Part shown: positions 33,123-37,728 of the stretch, piece by piece | How the letters are laid out: each line of letters starts with the position of its first letter | Position numbering within the stretch: the first letter of the stretch is position 1 | NCBI GenBank assembly: GCA_027027005.1 | Contig: JALVMN010000178.1 | Coordinates: 1-37,728 of the forward strand | From: Desulfobacterales bacterium | GTDB taxonomy: Bacteria > Desulfobacterota > DSM-4660 > Desulfatiglandales > Desulfatiglandaceae | Direction: 5' to 3' | Length of the DNA: 37,728 nucleotides | The notes under the pieces: model-generated | Told to the model about the DNA's origin: nothing | Seen by the model: only the letters and a program-made list of their open reading frames with translations | Databases searched by the model: none | Position numbers and translations under genes: made by a program

Positions 33123-34331
33123 TTAGCCAAAAGCTGCCGCCATCTTGAAGATGGGCAAGTACATGGCTATTACCAGACCTCCGATGCTGCCCCCCAAGAA
33201 TACCATGAGCATGGGTTCGAGCATGGAGGTGAGGGCCTCCACAGCAGTGTCCACCTCATCGTCATAGAAATCAGCTATTTTTTCGAGCATGGCATCCAGA
33301 GCACCTGTGGCCTCACCCACAGAGATCATCTGAATCACCATACTAGGAAAGATATCGGTCTCAGAGAGAGGCTCGGCGATGGTCTGGCCCTCTGCAATGC
33401 TACCCCTCACTTCCTGTATCACCTCTTCCAGGACCACATTCCCGGACGTCTTGGCAGTCACATCAAGGGCATCCAGGATGGGCACACCGCTGCTGATCAT
33501 GGTGCCAAAGGTCCTGGTAAATCTTGCCACAGCCACCTTTTTGAGCAGTGGGCCGAATATGGGGAGCTTCAGGGCAAGGGCGTCAGTCTGTTTCCTACCC
33601 CTCTCGGTCTTTCTGTAGTACCTGAAGGCCCAAATCAGCAAGATAAAGGCCACGATGATGTAATGGATCTTGCTCTTGACAAATCTGCTCAGGTTAACAA
33701 CAAACTGGGTGGGGGCGGGTAGGGCCGACCCTACTCCCTTAAACATGTCTTCGAAAACAGGGATGACAAAGACCAATATGATGGTAATCACGATTATTGC
33801 GATACCCATCACCACGGCAGGGTATGTCATGGCCCCCTTGATCCTGGAGCGCAATTTTTCTGCCTTTTCGATATAAGCTGCCAGGCGCTGGAGGATGGTG
33901 TCCAGGATACCGCCCATCTCACCTGCAGCCACCAGGTTCACGAAGAGGTCGTCAAAGACATCTGGATGCTTTTTCAGGGCCTCTGCAAGGGTGGACCCCC
34001 CTTCCACATCCTTGGTCACCTGTTTGAGTATTTTTTTGAAGGTCCTGTTGTCGGTTTGTTCTGCCAGGATAGTGAGGCCTTGGACAAGGGGCAGGCCTGC
34101 ATCTATCATGGTGGAGAACTGACGGGTGAAAACCACAATATCCTTTCTCGTGACCTTTGGCTGGAGAAAAGAGACGTTTTCAAAAAGGTCCTTTGGCTTG
34201 GGCTTGAGTTTCTTTACTGTGAGATTTCTTCTCTTTAATTGCAGACGTGCTATCTTTTCGTCTGCTGCCTCGATTTCACCCTTAATGGTCCGGCCCTTCC
34301 TGGTGACCGCAACCCATTTATAAACCGGCAT
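33123..34331 (-). CDS. pilC: Type IV pilus / type II secretion inner-membrane platform protein (PilC/GspF)
   Basis: VFTRQFSTMIDAGLPLVQGLTILAEQ, GGILDTILQRLAAYIEKAEKLRSRIKGAMTYPAVV, FTRTFGTMISSGVPILDALDV, EPMLMVFLGGSIGGLVIAMYLPIFKMA. Confidence 0.94.
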   Translation of the reverse strand: MPVYKWVAVTRKGRTIKGEIEAADEKIARLQLKRRNLTVKKLKPKPKDLFENVSFLQPKVTRKDIVVFTRQFSTMIDAGLPLVQGLTILAEQTDNRTFKKILKQVTKDVEGGSTLAEALKKHPDVFDDLFVNLVAAGEMGGILDTILQRLAAYIEKAEKLRSRIKGAMTYPAVVMGIAIIVITIILVFVIPVFEDMFKGVGSALPAPTQFVVNLSRFVKSKIHYIIVAFILLIWAFRYYRKTERGRKQTDALALKLPIFGPLLKKVAVARFTRTFGTMISSGVPILDALDVTAKTSGNVVLEEVIQEVRGSIAEGQTIAEPLSETDIFPSMVIQMISVGEATGALDAMLEKIADFYDDEVDTAVEALTSMLEPMLMVFLGGSIGGLVIAMYLPIFKMAAAFG

Positions 34332-34600
34332 AAGGTCCTCCTTGATTCCAGGCCCTGCCCAGAGTGGACAGGTATAGCCTCAAACGGACGGCTAAAGATC
34401 TGATCGGCAATCAGCGGACAAACCTTAAGGGGATTTCCCAAAGTGGCCCCACGTATGCCACAAGGTGTCTGAGAGCCCCTTGAAGTGAGGATAATGATCT
34501 AGAGCAAAGTATTTGATTTTGAAGAAAGTGTCAAGGTCATCATGAGGCTTCCTTTCCTCTGGCCTATCCGCATTTTAGTCCAGAAAATGACGATTTATTC

Positions 34601-34630
34601 TTGACAAGATAGGGATACTGAATGTTATAT
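34601..34630 (+). promoter_or_regulatory. Candidate sigma70-type promoter upstream of the biotin carrier gene
   Basis: TTGACA (34601-34606), 18-nt spacer, TTATAT (34625-34630). Confidence 0.5.
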
Positions 34631-34715
34631 GGTGCGTTTATGGAATCACTGACTCCGCTTGCTAAGGGCGTATGTCGGTCGCTATAAAAACATTGATACA
34701 GAGGAGGATGTAGCT

Positions 34716-34928
34716 GTGGCAGAGATTACTGCTCCTATGGGAGGAAAGGTAATAGACATCAAGGTCAAACCCGGGGATACGGTAAACGAGGGTGACGAGG
34801 TGGTGATAATCGAGGCAATGAAGATGGAATTGCCAATAGTTGCCAACGAGGGTGGCACTGTAAAAGAGATAAAGTGCAATGTGGGAGATGCCGTGGAGGC
34901 CGATGCCGTGCTGATAGTTCTGGAATAG
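34716..34928 (+). CDS. Biotin carboxyl carrier (biotinyl domain) protein of an acyl-CoA carboxylase/decarboxylase
   Basis: APMGGKVIDIKVKPGDTVNEGDEVVIIEAMKMELPIVANEGGTV (EAMKM biotinylation motif). ORF track starts at 34659, but GTG 34716 has GAGGAGG 8 nt upstream and begins at the domain edge. Confidence 0.9.
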   Translation: MAEITAPMGGKVIDIKVKPGDTVNEGDEVVIIEAMKMELPIVANEGGTVKEIKCNVGDAVEADAVLIVLE

Positions 34929-34997
34929 CTTTTTTGTTTCAAGGCGACAAGAAAAGGGCCTTTTGATAGTCCCGCAATATTTCCTGGAGAAGGGCCA

Positions 34998-36548
34998 ATG
35001 GATATTGAAGAAAAACTGAAAGACTTGGAGAGGCGAAACAGGGAGGCAGAGCTTGGAGGCGGTGAAGAGCGCATAGCAAAACAGCACGCAAAGGGCAAGA
35101 TGACCGCCCGTGAAAGGCTTGACTACCTGTTGGACAAAGGCAGTTTCCAGGAAATAGATAAATTTGTGGTCCACCAGTGTTACGATTTCGGGATGGAAAA
35201 GAAAAAGATCCCAGGCGATGGAGTGGTAACCGGTTACGGGACCATCAATGGAAGGCTCGTATTCGTCTTTTCCCAAGATTTTACCGTTTTCGGTGGGTCG
35301 CTTAGTGGAGCCTTTGGTGCAAAGGTCTGCAAGATAATGGACCTGGCCTTGAAGAATCGAGCCCCTGTGATTGGACTCAATGATTCCGGGGGGGCCAGGA
35401 TCCAGGAGGGAGTAGTAAGTCTTGGGGCCTATGGAGAGATTTTTAAGAGAAATGTCTGGGCATCAGGGGTAATCCCACAGATATCCGTAATAATGGGGCC
35501 CTGTGCAGGTGGGGCCGTATATTCACCGGCTCTGACAGATTTCATAATCATGGTCAAGAACACCAGCAACATGTTTATTACCGGCCCCCAGGTGATAAAG
35601 GCAGTGACCCATGAGGAGGTTACCCCAGAGGAGCTTGGGGGGGCCATGGCCCACAACACCAAGAGCGGTGTTGCCCACTTTGCCGAGGAGGACGACAAGG
35701 CTGCCCTTGACCGGGTAAAAGAAATACTAAGCTACCTTCCCCAGAATTACGAGGAAAAGCCGCCTTCGGTGGAATGCACTGATGACCCCAACAGGACTGA
35801 TCCCTCACTCAACCAAGTGGTCCCCACCAACCCCAGGCGACCCTATGACATCAAGGTGATTATCAAGTCAGTCCTGGACAATAATTACTTTCTCGAGGTG
35901 CACCAGCACTATGCCCAGAACATGGTTGTGGGCTTTGGCAGGCTGAACGGTCAGGTAGTGGGCGTGGTGGCAAATCAGCCAAGGGTCCTTGCCGGCTGTC
36001 TTGACATTGATGCGTCAATAAAGTGCGCCAGATTTGTTAGGACCTGCGACTGCTTCAATATCCCGCTGGTGACCTTCGTGGATGTGCCTGGGTTTCTTCC
36101 CGGAGTCGGCCAAGAGCACGGTGGGATCATAAAGCACGGCTCCAAGGTGATATTCGCGTACTGCGAGGCCACCGTCCCCAAGGTGACGGTAATTACCAGG
36201 AAGGCCTACGGTGGAGCCTATGACGTCATGAGCAGCAAACACCACGGGGGCGATATAAATTACGCCTATCCCACGGCCGAAATCGCTGTCATGGGGCCAG
36301 AGGGAGCGGTAAACATAGTGTTCCGGAAAGAGATCGAGGCATCAGATGATCCAGAGGCAACCCGGGCCAGGCTGGTGGAGGAGTACAGGAGAAACTTTGC
36401 AAGCCCCTTCAAGGCGGCGGAACTGGGTTATATAGATCAGATCATATTTCCTGAAAATACCCGGCCCAGGCTCATCCAGGCCCTCACCATGCTCCAGAAC
36501 AAGAAAGAGAGTATTCCTTACAAGAGGCACGGAAATATCCCCCTGTGA
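34998..36548 (+). CDS. Biotin-dependent carboxyltransferase alpha subunit (methylmalonyl-CoA decarboxylase / propionyl-CoA carboxylase type)
   Basis: [90 protein letters not shown]. Confidence 0.94.
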   Translation: MDIEEKLKDLERRNREAELGGGEERIAKQHAKGKMTARERLDYLLDKGSFQEIDKFVVHQCYDFGMEKKKIPGDGVVTGYGTINGRLVFVFSQDFTVFGGSLSGAFGAKVCKIMDLALKNRAPVIGLNDSGGARIQEGVVSLGAYGEIFKRNVWASGVIPQISVIMGPCAGGAVYSPALTDFIIMVKNTSNMFITGPQVIKAVTHEEVTPEELGGAMAHNTKSGVAHFAEEDDKAALDRVKEILSYLPQNYEEKPPSVECTDDPNRTDPSLNQVVPTNPRRPYDIKVIIKSVLDNNYFLEVHQHYAQNMVVGFGRLNGQVVGVVANQPRVLAGCLDIDASIKCARFVRTCDCFNIPLVTFVDVPGFLPGVGQEHGGIIKHGSKVIFAYCEATVPKVTVITRKAYGGAYDVMSSKHHGGDINYAYPTAEIAVMGPEGAVNIVFRKEIEASDDPEATRARLVEEYRRNFASPFKAAELGYIDQIIFPENTRPRLIQALTMLQNKKESIPYKRHGNIPL

Positions 36549-36560
36549 CGATCTTGGAAA

Positions 36561-37022
36561 TCATTGCGCTTTGCTTTGAAACTTCCTGGAGATTATCTTC
36601 CCAGAGACGGACATACAGATAAGGATCACCACCAATACGGCAAATACACCAACATATCGTAACACCAAGGTGCCGAGGATCCATGTCCAGGAGTCTTTCC
36701 TGATCTTGACAATCACTCCAGGGGCTCCTTGGGCCTTGGGCCTGTAAATGGTGATGGAATGCCAAGGAAGATTTCCATCATCTTCTATATAGACGGCGTC
36801 GGGCCAATGGCGGACCTTAATGTCTTTCAATCCTTCCAGTGATTTCTTGTAAAAGGCAAGGACCTCATCAAATTTCTTGTTTGACTTGAGCACAAGGCGT
36901 GAGTCAGTCTTTTCCATCACCTGGGCCTGGGGAATAACCGGGGCCTCAAGAAATCTCTCCATACCCAAGACTGGTGTCACAGACAACAAAAGCATAACCA
37001 CACAGAGGGGGAGTAATTTCAT
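36561..37022 (-). CDS. Small secreted/membrane protein, possible OadG-related decarboxylase subunit
   Basis: Start ATG 37022 (MKLLPLCVVMLLLSVTPVLG signal peptide), about 90 aa extracytoplasmic region, then TM LGTLVLRYVGVFAVLVVILICMSVSGKIISRK. Adjacent to oadB-like and mmdA-like genes. Confidence 0.6.
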   Translation of the reverse strand: MKLLPLCVVMLLLSVTPVLGMERFLEAPVIPQAQVMEKTDSRLVLKSNKKFDEVLAFYKKSLEGLKDIKVRHWPDAVYIEDDGNLPWHSITIYRPKAQGAPGVIVKIRKDSWTWILGTLVLRYVGVFAVLVVILICMSVSGKIISRKFQSKAQ

Positions 37023-37047
37023 CCTATGAACTCCTCTTCCAGCAACG

Positions 37048-37728
37048 CTAGTCAAACATGGCTATAAACATGCCTGCCGCTGCTGCAGACCCGATTACGC
37101 CTGCAAGGTTAGGACCCATGGCGTGCATTAAGAGATAGTTGCTCTTGTCATACTTTTGGCCCATCAATTGAGATACCCTGGCAGCCATGGGTACGGCAGA
37201 GACCCCTGCAGAGCCGATGAGTGGGTTGATTTTTTCTTTCAGAAATAGGTTCATCAACTTGACGGTCATGATTCCACCCACGGTACACACGGCAAAGTCC
37301 AAGAGTCCAAGGCCGAATATAAAGAGCGGCTTCCAACTGAGGAAATTATCTGCGTGCATGGTGGCTCCCACCGAGATCCCCAGGAATATGGTGACAGTAT
37401 TCATGAGGGATTCTTGTGCCGTCTCGGTGAGTCTTCCCACCACGCCAGACTCCCTCATGAGGTTGCCAAGCATGAACATCCCCATGAGCGGGGTCACAGA
37501 GGGGACCAAAAGGGCAATTATCCCAGCAGTGACCAAGGGAAAGATGATTTTTTCCTGCTTTGACACCGCCCTCAGTTGCTTCATCTTTATCTTTCTTTCT
37601 TTTTCATTGGTAAGCCACTTCATGATGGCGGGCTGAATCAAAGGGACCATGGCCATATAGGAATAGGCTGCCAGGGCATTTGGCCCCAAGAGCTGCGGGG
37701 CAAGATGCTGAGTGAGGTAGATGGTTGT
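37048..37728 (-). CDS. Sodium ion-translocating decarboxylase subunit beta (OadB/MmdB family), 5' end outside the window
   Basis: [94 protein letters not shown]. The frame stays open past Met 37689 to the window edge ([20 protein letters not shown]). Confidence 0.93.
   Translation of the reverse strand, partial: TTIYLTQHLAPQLLGPNALAAYSYMAMVPLIQPAIMKWLTNEKERKIKMKQLRAVSKQEKIIFPLVTAGIIALLVPSVTPLMGMFMLGNLMRESGVVGRLTETAQESLMNTVTIFLGISVGATMHADNFLSWKPLFIFGLGLLDFAVCTVGGIMTVKLMNLFLKEKINPLIGSAGVSAVPMAARVSQLMGQKYDKSNYLLMHAMGPNLAGVIGSAAAAGMFIAMFD

Noticed and set aside
33024-33722. 232-aa plus-strand ORF opposite pilC
   Set aside because: Antisense to pilC; no motif; His/Gly-rich artefactual composition.
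34662-35276. 204-aa minus-strand ORF across the biotin carrier and carboxyltransferase start
   Set aside because: Overlaps two well-supported genes on the other strand; no supporting motif.

Overview
The window looks like a chromosomal segment from a sulfate-reducing or syntrophic deltaproteobacterium (Desulfobacterota-like); this taxonomic guess is inferred from gene content only. It is densely coded and mostly housekeeping or metabolic. Contents in order: a probable prmA tail, a PaaI-type thioesterase, a COG2945-like hydrolase, queG, an HNH protein, a HIT protein, the nitrogen cluster glnB-glnD-gdhA, mpl, rpmB, the operon ispG-proS-rel, a PPi-type phosphofructokinase, a PLP aminotransferase, a NIL-domain ferredoxin, mtaB, pncB, a divergent Tpt1/KptA-like protein, pyrF, tRNA-Thr(CGT), a Zn-ribbon protein, an FHA / PP2C / CHASE2-Ser/Thr-kinase module behind RNase G and a TIGR03960-type radical SAM protein, a pilS-like kinase with pilC, and parts of a biotin-dependent Na+-translocating decarboxylase. 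I saw no CRISPR array, transposon, prophage or recognisable defence island. The best leads are: (1) a Tpt1/KptA homolog that appears to have lost most catalytic residues and sits beside the NAD-salvage gene pncB; (2) a Ser/Thr kinase whose start codon overlaps the RNase G stop, followed by PP2C and a two-FHA protein with a possible pThr motif; (3) an OadG-like small membrane protein with a signal peptide in a convergent decarboxylase locus; (4) a NIL-ferredoxin that may act in homocysteine/sulfur assimilation. All family calls come from reading motifs by eye, with no database search.
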